Source of the DNA: Bradyrhizobium arachidis
GTDB lineage: Bacteria; Pseudomonadota; Alphaproteobacteria; Rhizobiales; Xanthobacteraceae
Assembly: GCF_024758505.1 (NCBI RefSeq)
Contig: NZ_CP077970.1
Span: 7,254,001-7,318,000 of the forward strand
Reading direction: 5' to 3'
Length of the DNA stretch: 64,000 nucleotides
Made by a program: the position numbers and the translations under genes. Of this stretch, positions 17,443 to 27,144 are shown one piece after another. The notes under the pieces were generated by a model. That model was not told the origin of the DNA and did no database searches. It saw nothing but the letters and a program-made list of their open reading frames with translations. Position 1 is the first letter of the stretch. The number at the start of each line of letters is the position of its first letter.

Positions 17443-19512
17443 ATGACAAACCAACAACAATCGGGCGCCCCGAGCAACGAACTCGACCTCCTCGATCGCT
17501 ACTGGCGGGCCGCCAATTACCTCTCGGTCGGCCAGATCTATCTCCTTGACAATCCGTTGCTGCGCGAGCCCCTGCGCAAGGAGCACGTCAAGCCGCGCCT
17601 GCTCGGTCATTGGGGCACGACGCCGGGGCTGAACTTCATCTATGCCCATCTCAACCGCGCGATCCGCACCCTGGACCTCGACATTCTCTATGTCTGCGGT
17701 CCCGGCCATGGCGGCCCCGGCATGGTCGCCAACACCTATCTCGAAGGCAGCTATAGCGAGATCTATCCGGACATCGCGCGCGACAAGGACGGATTGCGCA
17801 AGCTTTTCCGGCAGTTCTCCTTCCCCGGTGGCATCCCGAGCCATGCGGCGCCGGAGACGCCGGGCTCGATCCATGAAGGCGGCGAGCTCGGCTACGCGCT
17901 GGTGCATGCCTATGGCGCCGCGCTCGACAATCCCGACCTGATCGTCGCCTGCGTCGTCGGCGACGGCGAGGCCGAGACCGGCCCGCTCGCTGCCTCCTGG
18001 CAGTCGAACAAGTTCGTCAATCCTATCAATGACGGCGCGGTGCTGCCGATCCTGCATCTCAACGGCTACAAGATCGCCAACCCCACCGTGCTCGGCCGCA
18101 TGCGCGACGACGAAATCCGCGATCTCTTTCGCGGGCTCGGCCACGAGCCGCTGTTCGTCGAGGGACACGAGCCTGCGCGGATGCACCGCACGATGGCCGA
18201 CGCGCTCGACGTCGCCTTCGCCAGCATCCGCTCCATCCAGCAGCATGCGCGTAGCGCAAGCGAACCGATCGAACGGCCGCGCTGGCCGATGATCGTGCTG
18301 CGCAGCCCGAAGGGTTGGACCGGGCCGAAGGAGGTCGACGGCCTCAAGGTCGAGGGGTTTTGGCGAGCGCATCAGGTGCCGGTGGCGAACTGCCGGGAGA
18401 ACCCCGCGCATCTGAAGGTGCTGGAAGATTGGATGCGGAGCTACGAGCCCGAAAAGCTGTTTGACGAACACGGTGCGCTGATCGGCGAATTGCAGGCCCT
18501 GGCGCCGAGCGGCGCACGCCGCATGGGCGCCAATCCGCACGCCAATGGCGGACTGCTGAAGCGCGAGCTCAAGCTGCCAGACTATCGCGACTATGCGGTT
18601 GCGGTGCGCGAGCCCGGCGCTGCGACCGCGGAAGCCACGCGCGAGCTCGGCAAATTCCTGCGCGACGTCGTCAAGCTCAACGCCGAGGCGCGCAATTTTC
18701 GCATCATGGGCCCGGACGAGACCGCCTCAAACCGGCTCGATGCCGTGTTCGAGGCGACCGAGCGTGTGTGGATGGAAGCGACAAGACCTTATGACGTCCA
18801 TCTCGCCCAGGACGGCCGCGTCATGGAGGTGTTGAGCGAGCATCTCTGCCAGGGCTGGCTCGAAGGCTATCTCCTGACCGGGCGCCACGGCTTCTTCTCC
18901 TGCTATGAGGCCTTCATCCACATCGTGGATTCCATGTTCAACCAGCATGCCAAATGGCTGAAGGTTTCGCGCGAGCTCGCCTGGCGGCGTCCGATCGCCT
19001 CGCTCAACTATCTCCTGACCTCGCATGTCTGGCGCCAGGACCATAACGGCTTCAGCCACCAGGACCCCGGCTTCGTTGATCTCGTCGCCAACAAGAAGGC
19101 CGATATCGTGCGCATCTATTTTCCGCCGGACGCGAACACGCTGCTGTGGATCGGCGATCACTGCCTGCGCACCTACAATCGCATCAACGTCATCGTCGCG
19201 GGCAAGCAACCGGGGCCGCAATGGCTGTCGATGCAGGAGGCGGCGACGCATTGCGATGCCGGCATCGGCATCTGGAATTGGGCGGGCACCGAAGACGCCA
19301 CCGGCGAGCCTGACGTCGTGATGGCCTGCGCCGGCGACGTGCCGACGCTGGAGACGCTGGCCGCCGTCGATCTCCTGCGCAAGGCGCTGCCCGATCTGAG
19401 GATTCGCGTCGTCAACGTCGTCGACCTGATGACGCTGCAACCGAAGGAGCAGCATCCGCACGGGCTAAGCGATCGCGACTTCGATGGCATCTTCACGCGC
19501 GACAACCGGTGA
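17443..19512 (+). CDS. xfp: phosphoketolase, N-terminal 87%, truncated by frameshift
   Basis: Encodes 689 residues of a thiamine-diphosphate phosphoketolase, which splits xylulose-5-P and/or fructose-6-P to acetyl-P. Signatures include [39 protein letters not shown] and [11 protein letters not shown]. The start at 17443 (MTNQQQSG) fits family starts. Translation ends abnormally at [10 protein letters not shown]: the family continues with a Lys-Pro-Val-Ile-Phe-Ala-Tyr segment, and that sequence is found in the next frame from 19509. One missing base near 19505-19507 (GACAA-CCGGTGATC for GACAAGCCGGTGATC) explains it. It is either a real mutation or a sequencing error. Confidence 0.9.
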   Translation: MTNQQQSGAPSNELDLLDRYWRAANYLSVGQIYLLDNPLLREPLRKEHVKPRLLGHWGTTPGLNFIYAHLNRAIRTLDLDILYVCGPGHGGPGMVANTYLEGSYSEIYPDIARDKDGLRKLFRQFSFPGGIPSHAAPETPGSIHEGGELGYALVHAYGAALDNPDLIVACVVGDGEAETGPLAASWQSNKFVNPINDGAVLPILHLNGYKIANPTVLGRMRDDEIRDLFRGLGHEPLFVEGHEPARMHRTMADALDVAFASIRSIQQHARSASEPIERPRWPMIVLRSPKGWTGPKEVDGLKVEGFWRAHQVPVANCRENPAHLKVLEDWMRSYEPEKLFDEHGALIGELQALAPSGARRMGANPHANGGLLKRELKLPDYRDYAVAVREPGAATAEATRELGKFLRDVVKLNAEARNFRIMGPDETASNRLDAVFEATERVWMEATRPYDVHLAQDGRVMEVLSEHLCQGWLEGYLLTGRHGFFSCYEAFIHIVDSMFNQHAKWLKVSRELAWRRPIASLNYLLTSHVWRQDHNGFSHQDPGFVDLVANKKADIVRIYFPPDANTLLWIGDHCLRTYNRINVIVAGKQPGPQWLSMQEAATHCDAGIGIWNWAGTEDATGEPDVVMACAGDVPTLETLAAVDLLRKALPDLRIRVVNVVDLMTLQPKEQHPHGLSDRDFDGIFTRDNR

Positions 19513-19829
19513 TCTTCGCCTATCACGGCTATCCCTATCTGATCCATCGGCTGACCTATAAGCGCGCCAATCACGCCGGCATGCATGTGCGCGGTTTTGA
19601 CGAGGAAGGCACGACAACGACGCCGTTCGACATGGTCGTGCTCAATAAATTGGACCGCTTTCATCTCGCGATCGAGGCGATCGAGCGCGTGCCCGGGCTC
19701 GCGGTGAAGGCCGCACACGTCAAGCAGCAATTCCGCGACGCACTGCTCAAGCATTCGGCTTACGTGCGCGAGCATGGCGAGGACATGCCTGAGATCCGCG
19801 ACTGGATCTGGCCGTACGGTGCGGGGTGA
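19509..19829 (+). pseudogene. xfp: phosphoketolase C-terminal fragment (frameshifted)
   Basis: 106 residues that continue phosphoketolase directly: [20 protein letters not shown], then [20 protein letters not shown] and [18 protein letters not shown]. The frame opens with a GTG that overlaps the previous stop (GTGA), but there is no ribosome site, and a separate protein of this piece is not expected to work. Together the two parts give about 795 residues, normal for the family. If the frameshift is real, the enzyme lacks its C-terminal lobe and is probably inactive. Confidence 0.88.
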
Positions 19830-19922
19830 ACGACGCGGACTTAAAGCCCCGATGAGATCAAGACATCGGCCATGTTGGGGGCAACCTCTCGCCAGCGGGA
19901 AGAGGTGAAATGAACCCTCCGC

Positions 19923-20768
19923 TCAGTCCCGGGTCCCTCGGCGCCCCTCATCCCTGTCCGAAGCAGGTCCGTGCCGGAGCGTCCGCATGATGCCAAGGAA
20001 GAGCAGTGCTGCGACTGGCCAATGAAACCAGATTCTGTGCAGACCGGTGAAAACATTGATCAGAATCAGAAAGCCCGAAACCGTGAGCATGACCGCAATG
20101 GGGCGCGGCAGGGCCGCGAACCGATCCGCGATCGAGCTCATCCAGGTGGATGATTCGTATCGGCCGCGAATCCGTTGAGCGCCAGCTTCCGAGGCTGCAA
20201 CTGCTTGAGCAGCAGAGCTTCCACTACCTTGCCCAACGGCCGGGCCGCCCACGGTCACGCGATAGGTGGTGACGGGGGCCACGTTCTTCATCTGTTGCTG
20301 GCCGAGACAGTCAAAGCCAACGGACAGCTTGTTGTGCACTTGATCGTAGACGGAAGCGGAGACCATGACGCCACCGGGCTCGGCGAGTTCTTGCAGCCGC
20401 GCCGCGATGTTGACCCCGTCACCAAAAATGTCGGAACCATCCACCATCACATCTCCGAGATTGACGCCGATGCGAAACCGCATCTGGCGCGCGTGAGGTG
20501 GGCCCGAATTCTGACTGGAAACTTCCTGCTGAATCTCGACCGCACATTGCACGGCCTCGACGACGCTGGCGAACTCGGCGATCACGGCATCGCCCCAAGT
20601 ATTCACAATCCGCCCGTCGTGGCGATCCACCAGCCCTGCAATGGCAGTGCGGCAGCGGCGCAGCGCCTCCAGCGTGCCCGCTTCATCGGCTCCCATCAGG
20701 CGAGAATAGCCATGCACATCCGCGCACAGGACAGTGGTCAGCCGCCGTTTCATTTTGTCGTCGGTCAT
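19923..20768 (-). CDS. class III adenylate/guanylate cyclase with C-terminal membrane segment
   Basis: A 281-residue protein. Residues 10-175 form a CHD catalytic domain: metal Asp in VLCADVHGYSRLM, second metal site in NTWGDAVIAEF, and the transition-state Asn/Arg pair in GDGVNIAARLQELAEPGG, so all key residues are present. A linker is followed by two hydrophobic segments (PIAVMLTVSGFLILINVFTG and WFHWPVAALLFLGIM, about 225-265). The domain order, catalytic first and membrane last, is the reverse of many cyclases. The start at 20768 is preferred; an ATG 12 codons upstream (20804) also exists. Nucleotide preference is not assigned. Confidence 0.88.
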   Translation of the reverse strand: MTDDKMKRRLTTVLCADVHGYSRLMGADEAGTLEALRRCRTAIAGLVDRHDGRIVNTWGDAVIAEFASVVEAVQCAVEIQQEVSSQNSGPPHARQMRFRIGVNLGDVMVDGSDIFGDGVNIAARLQELAEPGGVMVSASVYDQVHNKLSVGFDCLGQQQMKNVAPVTTYRVTVGGPAVGQGSGSSAAQAVAASEAGAQRIRGRYESSTWMSSIADRFAALPRPIAVMLTVSGFLILINVFTGLHRIWFHWPVAALLFLGIMRTLRHGPASDRDEGRRGTRD

Positions 20769-20842
20769 CGACCATATGGTAGCCTCACTGACCAACAAAT
20801 GCATCAGGCATCGTCTGGCGTGACCGAAATTTATGACCTGGT

Positions 20843-21682
20843 CTAGTGAACTCCGCCAAAAATCTGGACGAGGCCGATCACGACCTCGATCACGATCAGC
20901 ACGACAACAGCCACTTCGAGGCGAAGCGACCGCTGCGTGTCGATGATGTCGGTCAGCGCATTGGCGGTTTCGGAGATCGCGGTCAGCTTGCGCTCGAGCG
21001 TGTCGAGGCGCTCCTTCAGCTCGTACTCGTCTTCGAGGCGCGCATAGAGCCGGTCGAGCTCAGGCTTCTCCCAGAGCACATCTGGTTTTTCGGCGATCGC
21101 GACGCGGCCCGCGACGCGCTGCTGGACCAGGAGCGCATTGCCGATCAGTTGCAATATCCCCTTGCGCCGGCGCGGCGTGCGGCCGCGCTCGGCTAGCTCG
21201 CGCGCGAACGGCTCGATGACGTCGAAGACGGCGGCGACGCGGCGCTCGTCGCGCGCCAGCGACGTGCTCTTGGCGAGCGCGTCGGCGATCAGCAGCAGCC
21301 GGTCGTCGGAGAACTTGCTGAGGCAGATCGGCCCGCCGGGCTGGATCGCCTCCGCGCCTTCGTCATTGCAGAGCTGCGCGAGCGCAGTTTCTTCCTCGTA
21401 TGGGCTGAGTTCGCCCGTCACGCGCGGCTTCAACGTATCGATGAGGACCTTCTCCTCCGACGGCAGCAGCCCGATCAGCACCACGACGCCATAGCGGAAG
21501 ATCACGGCGAGGCCGGCGTGCACGCGGAACGCAACCGGCGCCGACGAGACGAGGCTTCCGATCTCGAGCCCCGACGGATTGATGCGGTCGCCGAGCATCA
21601 GCGCGCGGATGCGCAATGTCGGCGCGGCCTCCGGCTTCCCGGTGGGCATTGCGATGCCTGGCGCTGCTTGATCGGCACTCAC
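20843..21682 (-). CDS. RMD1 (DUF155) family protein, C-terminally anchored
   Basis: A 279-residue protein with the RMD1/DUF155 pattern: an N-terminal sheet around AVIFRYGVVVLIGLLPSEEK, a central helical part (FDVIEPFARELAERG), a conserved LWEKPELDRLYARLEDEYEL block, a coiled coil (LKERLDTLERKLTAI) and a C-terminal membrane helix (LEVAVVVLIVIEVVIGLVQI). The GTG start at 21682 is chosen because AAGGA lies 6-7 bases before it; a longer frame to 21760 lacks support. Mitochondrial relatives work in mitochondrial translation and inner-membrane function; the bacterial role is unknown. It lies 74 bases upstream of the cyclase gene on the same strand. Confidence 0.85.
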   Translation of the reverse strand: MSADQAAPGIAMPTGKPEAAPTLRIRALMLGDRINPSGLEIGSLVSSAPVAFRVHAGLAVIFRYGVVVLIGLLPSEEKVLIDTLKPRVTGELSPYEEETALAQLCNDEGAEAIQPGGPICLSKFSDDRLLLIADALAKSTSLARDERRVAAVFDVIEPFARELAERGRTPRRRKGILQLIGNALLVQQRVAGRVAIAEKPDVLWEKPELDRLYARLEDEYELKERLDTLERKLTAISETANALTDIIDTQRSLRLEVAVVVLIVIEVVIGLVQIFGGVH

Positions 21683-22003
21683 GCGATGATCCTTCCTCGC
21701 GCGCCGGGCGCGGCCCGCGCATTCGTGACCATGACAGGTCGCGCCGAGAATGGCGCGCAACTCTTGCAGGAATGTGATCTCTGCGGCCGTCTCGGCGTCG
21801 GAGCGCGCTTCTCAATACGCGCATGCGCCCAAACATTCGGCAATAATACGGATAGTCCAAGACATGTTTGGCCGCGGCCGGCTGCATGGTTTACCATGCG
21901 GCCGGGCCGACCCGCTCCGACATTGCGCGAGGGCTGGGCCATGGTTATACGCTATAACAATCCAGAACGCCTTACCTACAGCTTGAGACACTGAAGCCTC
22001 ATC
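21683..22003. other. 321-base divergent intergenic region with hairpins
   Basis: It separates the RMD1-family gene from the small glycosyltransferase gene. It contains a strong hairpin around 21872-21906, in which GCATGGT (21884-21890) and ACCATGC (21893-21899) are flanked by GGCCGG-rich arms. There is also a short perfect inverted repeat at 21944-21958. Both divergent promoters must lie here, but I cannot place -35/-10 boxes with confidence. Confidence 0.5.
21944..21958. promoter_or_regulatory. inverted repeat GTTATA-CGC-TATAAC
   Basis: A perfect 6-bp inverted repeat with a 3-base spacer, 46 bases upstream of the glycosyltransferase start. It looks like a small operator. It resembles the higBA operator core (CTATAACGC/GCGTTATAG) in sequence, which may be chance. 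Confidence 0.35.
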
Positions 22004-22573
22004 ATGCTGAGCGTCATCATTCCGACTGCAGGCGTCGAACAGCCGACGGTCGCAACTCTGGCCGCGCTGGTGCCAGGCGCCGCAGCCGGCCTGATCCGAG
22101 AAGTTCTCCTGGTCGACGGCACCCGTAACGGCGTGATCGAGCGCGTTGCGGACGTCGCCGGCTGCCGCTTCATCGGTTTCGAAGGCCCCCACGGCGCGGC
22201 ACTCGCGGCCGGCGCGCTTCAGGCGCGTTCGCCCTGGCTGATGTTTTTGCACGCCGGAGCGGTACTGGAGTCCGGCTGGATCGACGAGACCACCCAGTTC
22301 ATCCAGAACGTTTCGGCGAGCGGCAAGCCGCGGGCGGGCGTCTTCCGTTACGCGCGCTCGCCCTACGCCAGCGCCGGTCTGGGCGATGCCTTGCGCTTCC
22401 TGGCCCGGATCGTCCGTCCGCAGGGCGACCAGGGTCTCCTGATCGCACGGGACCATTACGACCGGCTCGGCGGCTATCCACCCCACGTGCGCCGCTCCGA
22501 GGCGCGACTGCTGCGGCGGCTCGGCCGCTCCTCCCGGACGCTGCTACGCAGCCGGATCGTCAAGATGGCGTGA
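22004..22573 (+). CDS. small GT2-like glycosyltransferase
   Basis: A 189-residue protein that begins with the GT-A start MLSVIIPTAGVEQPTVATL, has the acidic turn VLLVDG and later WLMFLHAGAVLESGW, as in short TIGR04283-type glycosyltransferases. A C-terminal GGYPPHVRRSEARLLRRLG segment is also typical. It is much shorter than most GT2 enzymes and lacks an obvious membrane anchor; the DXD motif is not clear. Donor and acceptor are unknown. It is divergent from the RMD1-family gene. Confidence 0.72.
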   Translation: MLSVIIPTAGVEQPTVATLAALVPGAAAGLIREVLLVDGTRNGVIERVADVAGCRFIGFEGPHGAALAAGALQARSPWLMFLHAGAVLESGWIDETTQFIQNVSASGKPRAGVFRYARSPYASAGLGDALRFLARIVRPQGDQGLLIARDHYDRLGGYPPHVRRSEARLLRRLGRSSRTLLRSRIVKMA

Positions 22574-22607
22574 GCGCGCCGAAAGATACTTGCCAAAGTC
22601 AAACAAC

Positions 22608-22626
22608 TAATTGACAATGGCAATTA
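22608..22626. promoter_or_regulatory. probable MarR operator (TAATTG-N7-CAATTA)
   Basis: A perfect inverted repeat 13 bases before the MarR-GNAT start codon. The size and A/T-rich arms suit a MarR-type winged-helix dimer, suggesting autoregulation. TTGACA (22611-22616) overlaps the left arm and could be a -35 box. The assignment is inferred from position. Confidence 0.55.
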
Positions 22627-22638
22627 TCGAGGTGCCCC

Positions 22639-23613
22639 ATGTCTTCAGGCCATTCGTCTCAAACCCGTTCGTCAGCAAAAGCTGCGGCCAATCACGCGTC
22701 CGACGACCAGGTGTCGGCGGTGCGCGCCTTCAACCGCTTCTACACCCGCAAGCTCGGCGTGCTCGACCAGCAGCTCCTGAAGAGCCCGTTCTCGCTCAGC
22801 GAAGCGCGGGTGCTCTACGAGCTTGCCCATAGCGGCGAACTCTCGGCCAAGGAGATCGGAATCGAACTCGGGCTGGATGCCGGCTATCTCAGTCGCATCG
22901 TGCAGAATTTTGATGAAGCGGGGCTGATCCTGCGCAAGCCGCTTCCGACCGACCGCCGGCAATATCAGTTGAGCCTGACCGCGAAGGGCCGCCAGGCCTT
23001 TGCAAAGCTCGAGCGCACCTCGCAGGACGACATCGCCGCCATGCTGCGGCCGCTCTCCACTGAGGATCGCAAGCGCCTGACGGGTGCGATGGACACGGTC
23101 GAACGTCTCCTTGACATGCCGCGGTCGCCGGCGCCGGTGGCGACCTTGCGCGATCCGCGCCCGGGCGACATGGGCTGGGTGGTGCAGAGCCACGGCGCGT
23201 TCTATGCGAGCGAGTACGGCTTTGACGCGGGCTTCGAGGCGCTGGTCGCGGAGATCGTCGCCAAATACATGACCAGCTACGACGCCTCGCGCGAGCGCTG
23301 CTGGATCGCCGACATCGAGGGGCGTCCGGTCGGCTCGGTGTTCCTCGTCAAGGCGAGCGACGACGTCGCCAAGCTGCGCCTGCTGCTGCTCGATCCCGCC
23401 GCGCGCGGCCAGGGCCTCGGGCAACGGCTGGTCGCCGAATGCGTCGCCTTCGCCCGCGCCTGCGGCTATCGCCGCATGACGCTGTGGACGCAGAGCATCC
23501 TGACCGCCGCGCGAAAAATCTACGAGGATGCCGGCTTCAAGCTGGTCGCGACCGAACCACATCGCAGCTTTGGCCAGAACCTGATCGGCGAGACCTGGGA
23601 GCGCGACCTCTGA
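22639..23613 (+). CDS. MarR-GNAT fusion: transcription regulator with acetyltransferase domain
   Basis: A 324-residue protein with two domains. Residues about 30-155 are a MarR winged helix (LSEARVLYELAHSGELSAKEI, then LDAGYLSRIVQNFDEAGLI and the wing PLPTDRRQYQLSLTAKG). Residues about 165-322 are a GNAT acetyltransferase, with acetyl-CoA loop LDPAARGQGLGQRLVAECV and C-terminal RKIYEDAGFKLVATE. Such fusions are known in many proteobacteria; the acetylated substrate is unknown. A perfect inverted repeat just upstream is the likely operator. Its stop overlaps the start of a 46-residue Arg-rich frame by one base. Confidence 0.93.
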   Translation: MSSGHSSQTRSSAKAAANHASDDQVSAVRAFNRFYTRKLGVLDQQLLKSPFSLSEARVLYELAHSGELSAKEIGIELGLDAGYLSRIVQNFDEAGLILRKPLPTDRRQYQLSLTAKGRQAFAKLERTSQDDIAAMLRPLSTEDRKRLTGAMDTVERLLDMPRSPAPVATLRDPRPGDMGWVVQSHGAFYASEYGFDAGFEALVAEIVAKYMTSYDASRERCWIADIEGRPVGSVFLVKASDDVAKLRLLLLDPAARGQGLGQRLVAECVAFARACGYRRMTLWTQSILTAARKIYEDAGFKLVATEPHRSFGQNLIGETWERDL

Positions 23614-23753
23614 TGCGCGAGCGGCACGATTGTCCGCGCCGCGTTAACGGAGAGCTGGTCGAGCTGTACAGGCGACGGGCGCAGAGGCTGCGGCGGGACG
23701 CGTGCCGGGATTTGTGGCAGGCGATGTGGCGGAGGCTGAGACGGAGTGCGTGA
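23613..23753 (+). CDS. Arg-rich 46-residue micro-protein coupled to MarR-GNAT gene
   Basis: It starts at an ATG that shares its A with the previous stop (TGATG), a classic coupling arrangement. The protein begins MRERHDCPRRVNGELVELYR and continues RRAQRLRRDACRDLWQAM. About 15 of 46 residues are Arg. The pattern of an amphipathic Arg helix with a RDACRDLW core seems protein-like. I recognise no characterised family. It could bind nucleic acid or membrane, but this is speculation. It is followed directly by a long inverted repeat. Confidence 0.5.
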   Translation: MRERHDCPRRVNGELVELYRRRAQRLRRDACRDLWQAMWRRLRRSA

Positions 23754-23778
23754 CGCAGTCCAAGATGCGCGCCGTTCT

Positions 23779-23939
23779 TACCCTCCCCTGAAGGGGGAGG
23801 GTCGATCGCGCGCAGCGCGAGCGGGGTGGGGTGATCTCTCCACACGGGCACCGTTCGACGCGGAGGGACCGTCACCCCACCCCGTCTCACATTTCGCTGC
23901 GCTCTATGTGAGCCGACCCTCCCCCTCCAGGGCAGGGTA
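23779..23939. repeat. palindromic intergenic repeat, family D
   Basis: It begins TACCCTCCCCTGAAGGGGGA and ends CCCTCCAGGGCAGGGTA, with inner pairs GGGGTGGGGTGA and TCACCCCACCCC. The two halves form an imperfect long hairpin filling the gap between the micro-protein frame and moaB. Confidence 0.8.
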
Positions 23940-23941
23940 AG

Positions 23942-24505
23942 TCAAACCGTCGCGCCCTGCGCCTTCGGCCTCCGCAAATGCTCGTCCAACCGCGGCATGA
24001 TCTCGACGAAATTGCAGGGGCGCGTGCGGTAGTCGAGCTGGGGTTTTAGGATGCCGTCCCAGCCGTCGCGGCAGGCTCCGGGGGAGCCGGGCAGGCAGAA
24101 GATGTAGGTGGCGCCCGCGACGCCGGCGGTGGCGCGGCTCTGGATCGTCGAGGTGCCGATCTTGGCGTGGCTCATCATGTGGAAGGCGATCGAAAAACCG
24201 TCCATGCGCTTTTCGAACAGCGGCTCGATCGCTTCCGGCGTGACGTCGCGCCCGGTAAAACCGGTGCCGCCGGTGGTGACCACCGCGTCGATGCCGGCAT
24301 CCGCGATCCAGCGACGGATGACGGCTCTGATCGCCTCGACATCGTCGGTGACGATCTCGCGCGCGGCGAGATGATGCCCGGCCTCGACGATGCGGTCCGC
24401 GAGCGTCTGGCCGGACTTGTCGTCGGCGAGCGCGCGGGTGTCGGAGACCGTCAGCACCGCGATGTTGAGCGGGATGAATTGTTTTGACTCGTTGGTGGAC
24501 GCCAC
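23942..24505 (-). CDS. moaB: molybdenum cofactor biosynthesis protein B
   Basis: A 187-residue MoaB/MogA-fold protein. Signatures are NIAVLTVSDTRALADDKSG near the N-terminus, VVTTGGTGFTGRDVTPEAI (molybdopterin-binding TGGTG and Asp) and the C-terminal FCLPGSPGACRDGWD. It is predicted to adenylylate molybdopterin or act at the same step in molybdenum cofactor synthesis. The GTG at 24505 is chosen because AGGAGG and GAGG lie just upstream and homologous sequence begins there; the frame's longer N-terminus is repeat sequence. No other moa gene is nearby. Confidence 0.93.
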   Translation of the reverse strand: MASTNESKQFIPLNIAVLTVSDTRALADDKSGQTLADRIVEAGHHLAAREIVTDDVEAIRAVIRRWIADAGIDAVVTTGGTGFTGRDVTPEAIEPLFEKRMDGFSIAFHMMSHAKIGTSTIQSRATAGVAGATYIFCLPGSPGACRDGWDGILKPQLDYRTRPCNFVEIMPRLDEHLRRPKAQGATV

Positions 24506-24526
24506 GACCTCAGTCCTCCTTGCCCA

Positions 24527-24634
24527 TCCTCCGACGTCATCCTGAGGTGCGCGCACTAAGCGCGCCTCGAAGGATGGGCCGGGGGCTCGTCATCCTTCGA
24601 GGCTCGCAAGGGCGAGCGCCTCAGGATGACGCTA
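24527..24634. repeat. palindromic intergenic repeat, family B
   Basis: It contains GACGTCATCCTGAGGTGCGC at one end and GAGCGCCTCAGGATGACG at the other, with inner CCTCGAAGGATG and CATCCTTCGAGG arms. This is a perfect-ended inverted element of a kind widespread in Bradyrhizobium. It fills the gap between moaB and the zinc peptidase gene. Confidence 0.85.
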
Positions 24635-24641
24635 CGACCAA

Positions 24642-25586
24642 CTACAGCGACCCGTTGCCAAACGTGTTGCAGGCCTGCACCGTGCCCTGCTGATAGCCGG
24701 TCATGAACCAGCGCTTGCGCTGCTCGGCCGAGCCGTGCGTGAAGGAATCGGGCACAACGCGCCCGGTCGCCTGGCGCTGCAGCGTGTCGTCGCCGATCGC
24801 GGTTGCAGTCCGCAGCGCGGCGTCGATGTCGCCGGGCTCGAGAAAGCCCGGACGCTTCTTCTCCTCGCGATTGACCCAGACGCCGGACAGGCAGTCGGCC
24901 TGAAGCTCCACCCTCACCTGCAAGGCGTTGGACTCGGCCTTGCTGCCGGCCTGCTGCTGCAGCCGCGTCACGCGCGGGATGATGCCGAGCAGGTTCTGGA
25001 TGTGATGGCCGGCTTCATGCGCGATGATGTAGGCGGTCGTGAAGTTACACGCGGACTTGCCGGAGCAGCCGCGAAAACGCGTCTCGACCTCGCGGAAGAA
25101 ACCGGTGTCGAGGAAGATGGTCTTGTCAGGCGGACAATAGAACGGCCCCATCGCCGACTGCGCCATGCCGCAGCGCCCGCCATTGGTGGCGTTGCGGAAC
25201 AATACGATCTTCGGCCCGGTATAGTTCTGGCCGCTGGCCTGGAAGATCTCGCTCCAGCGATCGTCGATCTCGCCGAGGATGCCTGAGATCATGCTGCCCA
25301 TCTCGTCGGTGGGCGCGCCGCGCTTGACCTGCCCCCCCGACGCCTGGCGATCGGTCTGGTAGCTCGGCGCCTGTCCGCCGCCGGTGAGGATCTCGGCGCC
25401 GCCGATCAGGATACGCGGATCGATGCCGAAGGCGTAGCCGAGCAGGCCAAGCACGATGATGGTGCCGATGCCGAGCCCGCCGCCGCCCATCGGAATGCCG
25501 AAACCGCCACCGCCTCCCATGCCGCCGCCACCATCATCGCGACGATCCTCGATATCGTCGCTGCGGCGGAAATCGTCGTAACGCAT
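24642..25586 (-). CDS. neutral zinc metallopeptidase, YpfJ family
   Basis: A 314-residue protein. Residues 1-36 are hydrophilic and glycine-rich (GGGGMGGGGGFG), and one membrane helix follows (GTIIVLGLLGYAFGI, about 41-56). The catalytic domain has the zinc site HEAGHH (190-195) within AYIIAHEAGHHIQNLLGI. The C-terminal RRWFMTGYQQGTVQACNTF (with Lys/Arg variation) is typical of the YpfJ/PF04228 family. It is probably anchored in the inner membrane with the peptidase domain outside. Substrate unknown. It is divergent from ccrM across a long regulatory gap. Confidence 0.93.
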   Translation of the reverse strand: MRYDDFRRSDDIEDRRDDGGGGMGGGGGFGIPMGGGGLGIGTIIVLGLLGYAFGIDPRILIGGAEILTGGGQAPSYQTDRQASGGQVKRGAPTDEMGSMISGILGEIDDRWSEIFQASGQNYTGPKIVLFRNATNGGRCGMAQSAMGPFYCPPDKTIFLDTGFFREVETRFRGCSGKSACNFTTAYIIAHEAGHHIQNLLGIIPRVTRLQQQAGSKAESNALQVRVELQADCLSGVWVNREEKKRPGFLEPGDIDAALRTATAIGDDTLQRQATGRVVPDSFTHGSAEQRKRWFMTGYQQGTVQACNTFGNGSL

Positions 25587-25851
25587 GGCGGGCTTCCCCT
25601 CTCAAATTCCATTCCGGGCACGCAAGGCGGCCCGGGCTACGCGCTCGGCGCAAAAACACTTAACGCGCCACACACGTAAAATTTCCATTCCGTTAATCAA
25701 TATCCCGGTCGGCAAAAATTGCCTAGTGCGGCGACTTGTCGGTGGCAGCAATTTTTTCCTGCGATGCTGCAATATTTTCCGCATGAATCTGGCGGCGCAA
25801 CCGGCCTCCACGAAGCATCGACCGCGCCATATGCCTTAAAATACAGAGGAT

Positions 25852-25869
25852 GCGCACAATCTTGTGCGC
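25852..25869. promoter_or_regulatory. perfect inverted repeat GCGCACAA-TC-TTGTGCGC
   Basis: An 8-bp arm repeat about 140 bases upstream of ccrM. The TGCGCGC and GCGCGCACAA sequence recurs just downstream (25875-25886). It could be a regulator site or an RNA hairpin. Its role is unknown. Confidence 0.4.
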
Positions 25870-25908
25870 GCGAGCACGCGCGCACAACCTCACCGGCAAG
25901 TTGATGAA

Positions 25909-25923
25909 TTAAGTCGATTTTTA
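25909..25923 (+). promoter_or_regulatory. CtrA-like box (TTAA-N7-TTTA)
   Basis: It matches the CtrA consensus TTAA-N7-TTAA at seven of eight positions and lies 82 bases before the ccrM start codon. In Caulobacter ccrM is a CtrA target, so the position is sensible. Binding is inferred. Confidence 0.5.
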
Positions 25924-25986
25924 CTTTGCCGGGTCAATGTAACGGCCAGTCGGTTGTTTGGTCCCGCGTCGCCGACAGCGTCGCCT

Positions 25987-27136
<1,150 letters not shown>

Positions 27137-27144
27137 GCGCACGG

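Noticed and set aside
20056..20069. TTGATCAGAATCAG, near match to an FNR box
   Set aside because: The right arm is imperfect and it lies inside the cyclase coding sequence.
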